NCBI GenBank assembly: GCA_033807775.1
Contig: CM066317.1
Span: 9,259,870-9,323,869, forward strand
DNA length: 64,000 bases
DNA from: Saussurea involucrata
Taxonomy: Eukaryota; Streptophyta; Magnoliopsida; Asterales; Asteraceae
Direction of reading: 5' to 3'
The notes under the pieces were generated by a model. That model searched no databases. It was given only the letters and a program-made list of their open reading frames with translations, and was not told the DNA's origin. Positions 35,119 through 47,709 of this stretch are shown here, piece by piece (positions within the stretch are counted from its first letter, which is position 1; every line of letters starts with the position of its first letter). Position numbers and translations under genes: made by a program.

Positions 35119-35322
35119 GGCACATGAAGCTTAATTACGAGGATTACTTGCGAATGAAGGTCACCATTACAAATTTCAACTACCGGATGAATTTACTTCA
35201 ATTTCGGTGTAAATTGGTTGTCCAACATCCCAACTTTAACTACCTCACTCAAAATTCATAACCAACAAAATCAGATTATACGGGTTATCTATAATATCTC
35301 CAAAATAACCGTATTCCACTAA
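35119..35322 (+). other. Short unique stretch between the solo LTR and the CRM element
   Basis: Continues the sequence interrupted by the solo LTR. One frame reads LRGLLANEGHHYKFQLPDEF after an in-frame TAA, which looks protein-like but matches no family I can name; another frame is open to about 35270. It may be host-gene debris. Confidence 0.25.
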
Positions 35323-35327
35323 ATTTT

Positions 35328-35817
35328 TGATATAGAGCGACTAGCAACCCGATACGAAGAGCAAATGGACCAAGCTAAAGAAAACCGAAACAGGGACATA
35401 CGCGGTTTAGAACGCGACCTGAAGCCGCGACACAAACCGCGTAGCCCTCTAGACGAGTAACCAAACAGGCCCTTCCGCGGCTTGTTGCGCGACTTAAACC
35501 CGCGGCACAAACCGCGCGGTTTAGCCAACCTCACTTATCAGTATTTCGTTCTTTCCAGTATTTAGAGTTGTTTCCTAATAAGAGTTCTTTCCCTTATGGA
35601 TTGACCTCAACTTAGTTTCCATAGTTATCCTATTTAGTTTAGCTACAAATAGGGTTTCCGTATTCATTGTTTTTCATTCAGTTTTATTCCAGATTAATAT
35701 TAGTTCTTGACATTGATCAAGGCTTCTTAATTACTTTTCGGGTTTACGTTTATAAACTTGTCTACTTTTAAGGCTCGACGATTGTCGATCCGTTCCACGC
35801 ATAATCCTACTGCGTCA
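35328..35817 (+). repeat. 5' LTR of the CRM element with primer-binding site
   Basis: 490 bp, TGATATAG to CTGCGTCA. TTGGTATCAGAGCACAG follows at 35819, matching initiator tRNA-Met. The first 133 bp are the same sequence that, in the 3' LTR, encodes the C-terminus of integrase. A CGCG-rich palindromic stretch lies at 35389-35523 and TACAAATAGGG at about 35643 could be part of a promoter. Confidence 0.92.
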
Positions 35818-38800
35818 GTTGGTATCAGAGCACAGACTTACCTGTCTCTTCACCTTTAAGATGGCAAAACAACCGCCACTACCACCACCCCTCACGAGAG
35901 CAGATCTTGATGGGTTAACATCGGCCTTTACCGCATCCCTCAACACACTGACAACCGCATTCACCAATCAGCTTAACACCAACACCAACAACCGACAAAG
36001 ACGAGACATGTACGGGGGCCGTCATCGACCCCCAACACGGTGGCCGACGCCACCCGATCACCAGTTCTAGTTCCGACTCCGAATCCGACGGAGATGTGGA
36101 ACCACCACGGAGGGACCCCGATTACCGAATGAAAGCCGACATTCCCTACTTCTACGGGAATATAGGCGTCGAAGAATTTTTAGATTGGCAAATCGAAGTC
36201 GACCGCTTCTTCGACATCATGGAAATCCCCGTACACAAACAGGTAAAGATGGTTGCTTTCCGCCTGAAAAACACCGCAGCCGTATGGTGGGATAAGCTGA
36301 TAGTCCAACGACAACGGCAACGGAAAGGTCCGGTACGTTCATGGAGGAGAGTGAAACAACTTATGACCGAACGATTCCTACCGGAGGACTACGAGCAAAT
36401 CCTGTACAATATGTACTTGGATTGCTCCCAAGGATCAAGAACCGTAGCCGAATACACCACCGATTTCATTAGCCTCTCCGAACGGAACGAAATCGGCGAA
36501 ACCGAAGGGCAAAGAGTTGCACGATACATCAACGACCTCAAAGGTTCGATACAAGAAAAAATCGGACTTCAAACCGTTTGGACGGTAACGGAAGCATCAA
36601 GCTTAGCCATAAAGGCCGAGCTTATGGAGAAAACCACTCGAACCTCATCCTATCGCCGATACACCACACCGACTCCCACCGAAGCCACTAGTTCCGCATC
36701 TGATAAAGGAAAAGGTATCGCACCAAGTCCATCCGTCCACGACACCAATCCACCACGAAACTCTACCGGGTCCCAAAGCAAACCCGACACACCAAAGCCG
36801 TCCAACCCCTACGCCAAACCGACAGGATCTAAATATTACCGTTGTGGCCAATCAGGCCATAAATCCAATGAGTGTACCAACCGAAGAACAGTCGGTTTCA
36901 TAGATGAACAAGGAAGCGAAGAGGAAGATGATTATAATGGAGTCGACTTCGCGGAAGAAGAGTCCGAAGAAAGAGTGAACATCGTACTCCAACGGGTCCT
37001 CCTCTCCCCAAAAGAGGAAGGCCAAAGGAAGAACCTTTTTCGTACTTATTGCTCTATCAACAAAAAGGTTTGCAACCTAATTGTCGACAACGGAAGCTGC
37101 GAAAATCTTGTGTCCAAAAAGTTAGTGGACTACCGTAATCTACCAACCCAACCGCACGACGCACCAAATTCCCTTGGGTGGGTAAAGAAAGGACCACAAG
37201 TTCGCGTGACCCAAGCATGCAAAGTTCCCCTCGCCATAGGCAAATACTACAAGGAAGATGTCCTTTGTGACGTCCTCGATATGGACGCTTGCCACATCTT
37301 ACTCGGCCGACTATGGCAATACGACAAAGACGTTACCTACAAAGGAAGAGACAACGTGATGATATTCCGTTGGGGCGACCGCAAAATCGCCATGGCACCC
37401 GTGGCTAGCTTTCACAATGCCCCGGAAAAGAAAGGTGAGAACGTCCTAATCATCACCTCTGACGAACAACTCCTTGAGAACGATTTCAAGGAGACCCAAC
37501 TCTTCTGTCCCATAGTCATAAAAGGCTTAATGGGTGCCGAAAAGGTCAACGAGGAAATCCCGGAAGAAATCAACGAAATACTCAAAGACTTCACGGATCT
37601 AATCTTCGACGACCTACCACCGGAATTGCCACCTATGAGAGATATCCAACATCAAATAGATCTCATTTCGGGCGCGAACCTACCAAACCTCCCTCACTAC
37701 CTCATGAGCCCCAAAGAAAACGAGATCTTGAGAGATCAAGTTGAAGACCTCTTGAGAAAAAGGTTTATCCGAGAAAGCCTAAGCCCTTGTGCAGTCCCCG
37801 TTTTTCTCGTACCAAAGAAAGGTAACCAATGGAGGATGTGCATTGATAGCCGCGTCATCAATAAAATCACCATCAAGTACCGATTCCCCATTCCCCGTTT
37901 GGAAGACATGCTAGATGAACTAGCCGGCGCAAAGCTATTTTCAAAGATCGACCTTCGCAGCGGCTATCATCAAATCCGAATCCGACCCGGTGACGAATGG
38001 AAAACCGCGTTCAAAACACCATTCGGGCTTTATGAATGGTTAGTCATGTCATTCGGAACTTCTAACGCCCCTAGCACGTTTATGAGGACAATGAACCAAG
38101 TCCTCCGCCCATTCATCGGCTCGTTTGAAGTAGTATATTTCGACGATATACTCATCTATAGCCGAAACAAAACGGACCACCTCGCGCATCTTCGACAAAT
38201 CTTGACCGTGCTCCAAGAAAACAAGCTCTATGTCAACCTCAAGAAGTGCACTTTCTGCACCAACAATCACCTATTCCTAGGATTCGTTGTTGGAGAATCC
38301 GGCATAGAAGTAGACGAAGACAAGGTCCGTGCAATAAAGGAATGGCCAACCCCCAAAACCGTTTCCGATGTCCGAAGCTTTCATGGTTTGGCAACATTCT
38401 ACCGGCGATTCGTACGGGATTTCAGCACCATCACCGTACCAATGACCGAATGTCTGAAAAAAAAGGAAAGTTCCAATGGGGGACCGATCAAGCCAAAAGT
38501 TTCGCCGAAATCAAACACAAGCTAAGCTCCGCACCGGTACTCGCCTTACCCGACTTTGACAAAGTCTTTGAAGTTGAGTGTGATGCAAGCGGAATAGGAG
38601 TAGGAGCTGTCCTCTCCCAAGAAAAGTGTCCCATCGCTTTCTTTAGCAAGAAACTAAGCAACGCTCGCCAAAAGTGGAGCACCTATGATCAAGAGTTCTA
38701 CGCCGTGTTCCGAGCTTTGAAGCAATGGGAACATTATCTCGTGCAAAAAGAATTTGTACTCTTTACCGACCATCAAGCCCTCAAGTTCATCAATAGCCAA

Positions 38801-39183
38801 AAGTCGGTAAACAAAATGCATGCACGATGGGTAAGTTACCTTCAGAAATTTCCTTTCGTCATCAAACACAAATCCGGAGTCCTCAATCGCGTGGCCGGTG
38901 CCCTGAGTAGACGCGCCACACTAATGATCACACTAGCCCATGAGATCGTTGGATTTGAGGTCTTAAAGGATCAATCCGAAGAAGATGATAACTTCCAGGA
39001 TATTTGGAATAAATGCAACACGGGTACACCAATGGAAGACTACTACATCCACGACGGCTACCTCTTCAAAGGTAACCAATTATGTATCCCTAACTCTTCT
39101 CTTCGTGAAAAATTAATCCGAGACTTACATGGAGGAGGATTAGGCGGCCATCTAGGCCGAGACAAAACCATTGCTAGTGTACT

Positions 39184-40534
39184 TGATAACGCCACTTTTT
39201 GGCGTTATTTTCAGTTCTCAAACCAATGAGATTGGCTTGTATTTAAGCAAAGAAGCGGAATTTTATGGTTTATCTAGTGGAATGTACAGGTATTCTAAAA
39301 GGCAGTGATCATCGAGAAAAGAAGCTGAAAAGAGCCCAAAAAGACCCAAAACGAAGCCAACGGAAGCCCGAAATCCAATCCCAAGACCCGCGAACCGAAC
39401 CAGGACTCGATCCGCGAACCAAACCCGACCCACACAGCTTCAGAAAAGCGCGCGGCTTTGCCCACGACTTACAAGTCGCGTGGCAAACCGCGCATCCCTC
39501 TGTTCCACGATTTTCAGCTTTATTATTCCGGGTTTAGGTCATTATTCGATACGCAACTCACACACGACGAACGACAGCAGTCTAGGGGCGATTTCTGGAG
39601 ACTTTTCGGAGCTTTCGGAGCCACGATAGAGGACAGATCGAGAAGAAGTTGACAACGAGAGTCGGATTAGAGCCGGGAGAAGGGAGTACATCTATCACAT
39701 TCACCACGATCACTTTTACCATGTTTTCATTCATAGTTTCCTTTTCTTCTCCTATGTTTTTATCCCCCAACATCATGAACTAATCTTTAGATGTTGGGGG
39801 TTGGACTGAATTAGGTTTGAACATATGGACGGATGACGAATGACTTTTATCAGTTTTTTTTTCCTTTTTAATGAATGCATGTAATTTGATTCTTAATGCT
39901 TTTGAGAGTTTAGCTAGCTTTCAATTGTTTTGTTGCTTCCAGTTGAGTTCGAGAGAATTAACTGTTAGATAGAACTAGGAATTGCATGCCTAAGGCGAGA
40001 GTTTGGTGATAGAGATATACCGAATACGCCTTAGTCCTAATTGAACCATTTAGGTTGAGATCGAAAGATTAAATCTATCCGTTCAAATATGAATCTTGCG
40101 CTTAATGTGTTTTGAAATCCATAGGTTGAGATCGAAAGATAAAACTTGTCATTTTCAAAATAAAACCCGATGTTGCTCGAAAGAGAACAACGGTGATTTT
40201 AGAGATTGGGTACTCATTAAGGGGATTAACTGGAAATTGTTTTAAGTCAGATATTCATATGTGAAAACCTAAGGATTTCCAACCCTCAACTGTTTTCTCT
40301 ATCGAATTTTCCTCAAGTTCTCTACTGTCCCGTTTGTGATTTTCTTATTGCATTTAATTAGTTTAATACCAACCATCTCTCAATTTCTACAGTTCAGTTA
40401 ATAGTGATTATAGTAATTGTGATACTTAGTTCCTAGTTCCCGTGGATTCGATACTCGTACTTCCGTACATTATTACTTGATTTCGACACCGTACACTTGC
40501 GGTTAGATTTAGGGGGGTGCGAACCCGCATATCA
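39184..40534 (+). repeat. 5' LTR of the Athila-like element, primer site at 40541-40557
   Basis: TGATAACGCCAC to CGCATATCA. GATAACGCCAC and TGGCGTTAT near the start form a stem. A 90-codon frame (39265-39537) occurs in both LTRs but is basic and low in complexity, so I do not call it a gene. Confidence 0.92.
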
Positions 40535-40694
40535 AGTTTTTGGCGCCGTTTCCGGGGAACTAGTTGCAACTGATAGCACTACCAGCTATAAGCACAATTA
40601 GATTGAACATTCTTTTTTTATTGCTTTATTCCTTCACTTTCAATTTCTGGATTGCTAATTTTGTCTGTTTTTCGTTTCAGGTACTAATTGGTTT

Positions 40695-43013
40695 ATGCCA
40701 AGGAAGACCCGAGGGGAGAAACTCGAACTGATCGATCCGGAGATTGAAAGAACCGCCCGCCGAATACGCCAAGAGACCAAAGCCCGAAGACATCTAAAGA
40801 TGGGTGACGAAATGCCCGTGAATAGACCACCTGGTAACAACCCACCTCCGCCTCCTCCGGCAAGAGTTCCGATGCGGTCATTTGCCAACCCAAACGTGGC
40901 AACCGCACGGATAGGCATCCAACCGCCGGATACTGCGGCGAATTACTTCGAGATCAAACCGAGCACCATCGTGATGGTGCAACAAAATCAATATGGAGGA
41001 GCACCGACCGAAGATCCTCATGCACATCTCCGTGCATTCGAGAGGATTTGCAGCACCTTCAAAATTAATGGGATGGAAGAGAACGCGATCAAACTGAGGT
41101 TATTCAGTTTCTCCCTAAAGGGTAGAGCTGAAATCTGGATAGAGGGTTTGCCAGCCGATCAGATCACTACATGGGCAGACCTGAAAGTTGCATTTTTACA
41201 GAAGTTCTTCCCACTGGGAAGAACTGCTCAATTGATGGCCGATATCACCCACTTCGCTCAGTGGGAACAAGAGACCTTATACGAGGCATGGGAGCGATAC
41301 AAGGATATGTTGAAGAAATGTCCTCACCACGGGTTGTACGGATGGGTCATAATCCAGACATTCTATAGTGGACTACACCCGCAGTTCAAAAACGATATCA
41401 CTGTCGCATCGGGTGGAGCATTGATGGATAAAACTTATGAAGAAGCATGCAAGCTGATCGAGAACTTGGCCGAACACAGCTTCTCTACTCCACGATCAGC
41501 TGTAAGAAGAGTCGCGAACATTCAAGAATCGGATGAGCTGAAAGAACTAAAGGCTCAACTAGCTTTTATCACGAACCACTTGAAGGGAGGTAATCCGGAA
41601 GCACCTGAACAAGTGCAATTCTTACAAAACCGGAACAACCAACCGAGGAATGATCCGTTCTCCAATACATATAACGAAGGGAGGAAGAAACACCCCAATT
41701 TTTCATGGAGTCAACCCGGTCAACAACAAGGTAATTTTTCTAACTCTTCGAATTATTCAAATACTAACAATGCCTACCGTCCTCCAGGTTTCAACCAAAG
41801 GAACGAAGGACCATCCGGGGAGAAGAAGCCGGGGCTGGAAGATATGATGATGAAGTTCATGGCAAAGATGGACATCACGGTTGGAGAGTTGGCGAGCACG
41901 GTGAGCACGGTAAAGGCGGCCACTGACCAGAACACCGCATCTATCAAGATCTTGGAGAGGCAAGTGGGGCAAATCTCTGAAGCCCTACAAAACCGACCTC
42001 CCAGCGCATTCCCAAGTATGACTGAAAAGAAACCAAGAGAGGAGTGTAACGCCATTTACCTGAGAAGTGGCAAGGAGCTGATGGGAAACCCAACACGAGA
42101 ATCGTCATCAAAAGAGAGAGAGCAAGATGTGGAGATCATTGACCTGGATGAGTTGGAGGCTGATAAAGAGTTTGTGTTGAAGGAGAACCCGGAGGATGAA
42201 GAGAACAAGAAGAATGAGGAGACGAAGCCAAAGCAACCACCGGTCACGCCGGTGGTACCGAGAGTGCCTTATCCGAGCAGACTTAAATCACATAAAGATG
42301 ATGTTAATTTTTCTAAATTTCTTGATATATTTAAAAAGTTGCATATTAACATTCTGTTTGCAGATGCTTTGGCACAAATGCCCTCCTACGCGAAATTCAT
42401 GAAGGAGATTCTATCCAAGAAGAGGGCAATCGATCACCAATCCACCGTTGCACTTACTGAGGAATGCAGCACAATTATTCAGAACAAGCTTCCCCCGAAG
42501 CTCAAAGATCCAGGGAGTTTTTCAATCCCTATTCAAATTGGGGAGTTTTCTTTTGATAAGGTATTATGTGATTTAGGAGATAGTATTAATTTAATGCCTT
42601 TATCTGTTTTCAGGAAACTGGGATTGGGAGAAGTGCAGCCGACGTACATGACACTCAAGCTCGCGGATCGATCGATCGTGTACCCGTATGGAGTGGTAGA
42701 AGATGTACTAATCAAGGTCGGCAAGTTTTACTTTCCAGCCGACTACGTGGTGCTGGACATCGATGAATACATATAGGTCCCGTTGATATTGGGACGATCA
42801 TTTCTGGCCACGAGTAGAGCAATAATTGACATGGAGGAAGGAGAAATGACGTTAAGAGTTGGTGGTGAGAGAGAGGTGTTCAAGATGTTCGAGAAGGTGA
42901 GAGGTCGAAGTGAAGAGGGATCCGGAATTGATAAAGGAAAACCGGATGAGGAAAAATCCGCGAAGAACCGCAAGTGTAGGCGATTCGAGTCCGCGGATAC
43001 CGAGCCAAGTTGA
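40695..43013 (+). pseudogene. Athila-like gag-protease with one in-frame stop
   Basis: Opens MPRKTRGEKLELIDPEIER at 40695. Gag core FKINGMEENAIKLRLFSFSL, WIEGLPADQITTW and FLQKFFPLGRTAQL lies at residues about 117-180, then an Asn/Gln-rich stretch and a Glu/Lys-rich linker. The protease-like region ends the protein: CDLGDSINLMPLSVFRKLG, with Asp where many relatives have Ala. A TAG at 42774-42776 stops it, and the frame continues VPLILGRSFLATSRAIID to a TGA at 43011-43013. It lacks a zinc knuckle, as usual for Athila. No RT follows. The 693-codon first part may still make a particle protein. Confidence 0.9.
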
Positions 43014-45188
43014 GATCCACACAGTCGTGCCACAACTTTAACTACGGCGCTGGGTGGGAGGCAACCCACCGAGGTTAGTTTTTCTTTTTAATTTCCAGTT
43101 TTTGAGTGTGTTCTTACTTACGAAAAACCAATTTTTTTTTGAAAAAACGAAAAAATCAAAAAATAGCAAACAGGGACTTACGCGGCTTGTGCAGCGGCCT
43201 ACAAACCGCGTGCCAAGTCGCGGGGCTCTCTGTGGGTTTTCGAAACAGGGGGTTACGCGACTTCTCGCGCGACTTACAACCCGCACGCTAAACCGCGCGG
43301 GTTCCCTGTTTTCGTGCCGTGTTCGTTTTCTTGCTTTGTGTGTTTCGTTTTTCTGTTTTCTTTCGTCTTTTGCTTTGTTTCTTGTGTGTTTGCTTTCTCA
43401 CTCTCCATCTCCCCTGATTAGCGCTCAAATCTTTCAAGATAAATCCCTCCGTCCGGGCAAACAGGTACGCTCGAAACTTTGTATGTAACGGGTGTGTAAG
43501 ATGTTGGTTTTTATAAGTTAACGAGATGCAACAACCTAAGTTTCACTTAGGTTTGGGGTGCCTCACTTTTAACATCTACACACTCACTTTTAATCTTGTG
43601 CAAACCTCAGTTTCACTTAGGTTTGGGGTTGGCTTTGTTTGACAAACCTAGGCCACAGCCTAGGTTTGGGGTGGCCATGCCTTTTTTTGTGAAAATGCTA
43701 GATTAGCTCTTTGTTGCTTCATGTTATGTTATGCCTTACCTGTCTGTTGCATGTAATAACCGCACAACGATACTTGTCCTAGTATCGCCTACGCCGACAC
43801 TTGCACATTGGGGACAATGTGTGGGTAAGGTTTGGGTTTGCCCAATCGGGCCCACGTTTATGCACGTAGATTTCTCGCACCTCTGCATGCTTAGATCACT
43901 TTAGCCAAAAAATTTGTTTTGAATGATTGAGACCGACCATTGTGGGAAGAATCTCGTGATAGTGACGTGACCATTAGGGAAGGACTGGGAAAGGATATGA
44001 CTAGGGACATTAGTGGAGACCACCCATTAGTGAGTTTTGAGCCTAAAAGACGTCTTTCATTTCGAGGGATTCATACACTTAAGTCATATACACTTTTTCG
44101 AGTTCCTTGTCGTGAATATAGAATGATCTCGCTATATTATTGCATTGAGTAGAAAAGACGACCATCGGGATATTAGGTAAGGGAGTAGTAGACCATATTG
44201 TGTGTACTTTAAGAGATGATTCCAGGCATTGTGTGTATGCTTAACCCTGTTTTTAGCTATCGTACCTTTTCACCCAATTGTGTGTGTCCATAATCCCCTT
44301 TGTAGCCAACACTCACCTTGTTCATTTCTAAACCCACCTTTAAACCCGAGCCAAAAGCCTTAGCCAACCTTATCCGAAAGTGTGTCAATCTGAGCGGTAA
44401 TGAACTGAAAAAGCTAGGGCGAAAAAGAAGGAAATCAGGTCAGTCATGAAAATAAATAGAAAAGAGGACCAATGAAGTCCCAAAAAAAAGTAAAAAAGTT
44501 AGTCTAGATATTTTTTACAGCAGAAATAAGAGAGTCAAAGCGACTGCATTAGTGACAAAGAGGGCCAAATGATAGAGCATAAAGCTAGGAAGTCATAACT
44601 GCTAACGTTTGACACACCGAGGACTTTTAACCCTTTTTACCCTTCGTTCTTAACCATAACCCTAGCCCCGTTACAACCCTTGTAAAGACCTGGATGACCT
44701 TCTGGAAAACGTGATTACGGTATGCTACCACCTTTACTGATATTCCCTGTCTTGCTACTTGATTCCTTTCTGAGATCAATTTTTGAACATTTGTGCGTCG
44801 TTCATTAGAGTTGTCATGTAATATTTGATTATTCTTGTACATAACCTCCTATACATGACAACATGTGCGATAACCTAGGTTCGAGCGAAATGAGAGAATC
44901 CCGTGAGGTAGGGTCGAGGCGAAATGTTTTCCCTAGTATGTCTGGACCTAGTACGACTTTAATGGAAACGTAGCAATCACGAGTTAAACTTACAATGGTA
45001 GGTCGTAGATCAAACAAAATAAGGATGAGGCGAGAGTGAGATAGGCATTCACGGGTATGGGAAATCACCAGTGCATTACATGGTACCGATTGGGAGTTGT
45101 GCAGTTATTACATTTCTCTGATATATGCTTTTATTCTGTTTTTATCGCTAATTTGCTTGGGGACAAGCAACACTCGGTTTGGGGTTGT
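43014..45188 (+). other. Noncoding 3' region of the Athila-like element
   Basis: 2.2 kb with no coding domain where RT, RNase H and integrase would be expected. It holds CGCG-rich inverted repeats at 43169-43310, a CT/T-rich stretch, three hairpins at 43533-43666, and ends in a GGGGACAAGCAACACTCGG-type segment and a purine-rich tract before the 3' LTR. Parts recur in the minus-strand copy at 48965-49426 and 54256-55685. Confidence 0.85.
43533..43666 (+). repeat. Array of three AACCT..AGGTT hairpins followed by TTGGGGT
   Basis: Stems: AACCTAAG/CTTAGGTT (43533-43553), AACCTCAG/CTTAGGTT (43603-43623, one mismatch) and AACCTAGGC/GCCTAGGTT (43645-43666). Each is followed by TTGGGGT or TGGGGTG. 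Matching hairpins in the second copy lie at 55463-55483, 55391-55411 and 55348-55369 on the minus strand. Confidence 0.85.
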
Positions 45189-46538
45189 TGATAACGCCAC
45201 TTTTTGGCGTTATTTTCAGTTCTCAAACCAATGAGATTGGCTTGTATTTAAGCAAAGAAGCGGAATTTTATGGTTTATCTAGTGGAATGTACAGGTATTC
45301 TAAAGGGCAGTGATCATCGAGAAAAGAAGCTGAAAAGAGCCCAAAAAGACCCAAAACGAAGCCAACGGAAGCCCGAAATCCAATCCCAAGACCCGCGAAC
45401 CGAACCAGGACTCGATCCGCGAACCAAACCCGACCCACACAGCTTCAGAAAAGCGCGCGGCTTTGCCCGCGACTTACAAGTCGCGTGGCAAACCGCGCAT
45501 CCCTCTGTTCCACGATTTTCAGCTTTATTATTCCGGGTTTAGGTCATTATTCGATACGCAACTCACACACGACGAACGACAGCAGTCTAGGGGCGATTTC
45601 TGGAGACTTTTCGGAGCTTTCGGAGCCACGATAGAGGACAGATCGAGAAGAAGTTGACAACGAGAGTCGGATTAGAGCCGGGAGAAGGGAGTACATCTAT
45701 CACATTCACCACGATCACTTTTACCATGTTTTCATTCATAGTTTCCTTTTCTTCTCCTATGTTTTTATCCCCCAACATCATGAACTAATCTTTAGATGTT
45801 GGGGGTTGGACTGAATTAGGTTTGAACATATGGACGGATGACGAATGACTTTTATCAGTTTTTTTCCTTTTTAATGAATGCATGTAATTTGATTCTTAAT
45901 GCTTTTGAGAGTTTAGCTAGCTTTCAATTGTTTTGTTGCTTCCAGTTGAGTTCGAGAGAATTAACTGTTAGATAGAACTAGGAATTGCATGCCTAAGGCG
46001 AGAGTTTGGTGATAGAGATATACCGAATACGCCTTAGTCCTAATTGAACCATTTAGGTTGAGATCGAAAGATTAAATCTATCCGTTCAAATATGAATCTT
46101 GCGCTTAATGTGTTTTGAAATCCATAGGTTGAGATCGAAAGATAAAACTTGTCCTTTTCAAAATAAAACTCGATGTTGCTCGAAAGAGAACAACGGTGAT
46201 TTTAGAGATTGGGTACTCATTAAGGGGATTAACTGGAAATTGTTTTAAGTCATATATTCGTATGTGAAAACCCAAGGATTTCCAACCCTCAACTGTTTTC
46301 TCTATCGAATTTTCCTCAAGTTGTCTACTGTCCCGTTTGTGATTTTCTTATTGCATTTAATTAGTTTAATACCAACCATTTCTCAATTTCGACAGTTCAG
46401 TTAATAGTGATTATAGTAATTGTGATACTTAGTTCCTAGTTCCCGTGGATTCGATACTCGTACTTCCGTACATTATTACTTGATTTCGACACCGTACACT
46501 TGCGGTTAGATTTAGGGGGGGTGCGAACCCGCATATCA
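45189..46538 (+). repeat. 3' LTR of the Athila-like element
   Basis: Same limits as the 5' LTR. It contains the perfect palindrome CGCGACTTACAAGTCGCG at 45468-45485, which in the 5' LTR has one changed base. Confidence 0.92.
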
Positions 46539-47709
46539 GTACTCGACCGTCATCATTGGCCACACCTAAAGCACGATGTGGGGGCAATTGTCCAAAAATG
46601 CTACATTTGTTAAGTTGCTAAAGGCCAATCTCAAAACACCGGTCTCTACTTACCATTACCAGTTCCCGATGATATTTGGAAAAACCTTTCAATGGATTTC
46701 GTTTTGGGACTACCCCGCACACAACGAGGAGTCGACTCTATCTTTGTGGTAGTCGACCGTTTCTCCAAGATGATGCACTTCATTGCTTGCAAAAAGACCA
46801 CCGACGCAAGCAACATTGCCAAGCTATTCTTCAAAGAAGTAGTCCGTCTACATGGGGTTCCGAAAACCATCACTTCCGATCACGACACGAAGTTCTTAAG
46901 TCATTTTTGGATCACTCTTTGGCGCCTATTCGGAACCACACTAAACAAAAGCAGCACCGCTCACCCCCAATCGGATGGCCAAACTGAGGTAACTAACCGA
47001 ACTTTAGGCAACATGCTTCGAAGTATTTGTGCGGACAAGCCTAAACAGTGGGACCTTGCTCTCCCGCAAATCGAATTCGCCTATAACAGCGCATCCCACA
47101 CAACAGCGGGTTGTTCTCCTTTTTCCTTGGTCTATACATCGATTCCCAAACATGTGGTCGACTTGGTCAAACTACCACAACTTTCGGGTACTAGCCTCGC
47201 CGCCAAAAATATGGCTAAGGATGTACAAACAGTCAAAGAAGAAGTCAAAGCCAGACTTGAACTCACGGGCGCAAAGAACAAAACCGCTGCCGACATGCAC
47301 CGACGCCGCAAAACTTTTAAGGTAGGCGATAACGTCATGGTATTTTTGCGAAAAGAGCGTTTTCCCGTTGGAACTTACAATAAGTTACAACCACGGAAGT
47401 ATGGCCCGTTCAAGATTTCACGGAAAATTAACGATAATGCCTATGTGGTCACACTTCCCGACTCTCTCCATATATCAAACACCTTCAACGTAGCGGATAT
47501 CTACGACTACCACCCGGATGATACGTCTCTTTCTGATGAGAACTCGGGGTCGAGTTCTTCGGAGGTGGAGGAGACTGATATAGAGCGACTAGCAACCCGA
47601 TACGAAGAGAAAATGGACCAAGCTAAAGAAAACCAAAGCAGGGACATACGCGGTTTAGCAAGCGACCTGAAGCCGCGGCACAAACCGCGCAGCCCTCTGG
47701 ACGAGTAAC

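Larger units (their letters stand above)
39184..46538 (+). mobile_element. Athila-like Ty3/gypsy element with gag-protease only, inserted in CRM pol
   Basis: 7355 bp. LTRs at 39184-40534 and 45189-46538, TSD GTACT (39179-39183 and 46539-46543). Primer site TGGCGCCGTTTCCGGGG at 40541 is the Athila/Tat type (tRNA-Asp). Gag and a protease segment are present. There is no RT, RNase H, integrase or env-like gene; 2.2 kb of noncoding sequence follows instead. I count about a dozen differences between the 1.35-kb LTRs, so it is moderately young. It depends on proteins from other elements. Confidence 0.92.
35861..47705 (+). pseudogene. CRM gag-pol, split by an inserted element and with several lesions
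   Basis: Gag starts at 35861 (MAKQPPLPPPL). A one-base shift before 36060 moves it into the long frame 36096-38460. Gag core: VKMVAFRLKNTAAVWWDKL. The zinc knuckle YYRCGQSGHKSNEC lacks its first Cys. Protease (LIVDNGSCENLV) and RT (FSKIDLRSGYHQIRI, VVYFDDILIYS) follow. An A-run at 38457-38464 shifts frame again, then RNase H (VECDASGIGVGAVL, FVLFTDHQALK). An Athila-like element sits at 39184-46538 with one TSD copy. Integrase resumes at 46544 (HHCC module, an in-frame TAA at 46611-46613, LSMDFVLG, TSDHDTKFL, QSDGQTEVTNRT). It ends at 47705 inside the 3' LTR. At least four lesions make it inactive. Confidence 0.9.

Noticed and set aside
39265..39537. 90-codon frame conserved in both LTRs of the Athila-like element
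   Set aside because: Conservation follows from LTR identity; the product is basic, repetitive and unlike known proteins.
40541..40557. tRNA-like words at primer-binding sites (also at 1876, 15382, 28274, 35819, 52696)
   Set aside because: They are short complements of tRNA 3' ends used as primer sites, not tRNA genes; no cloverleaf surrounds them.
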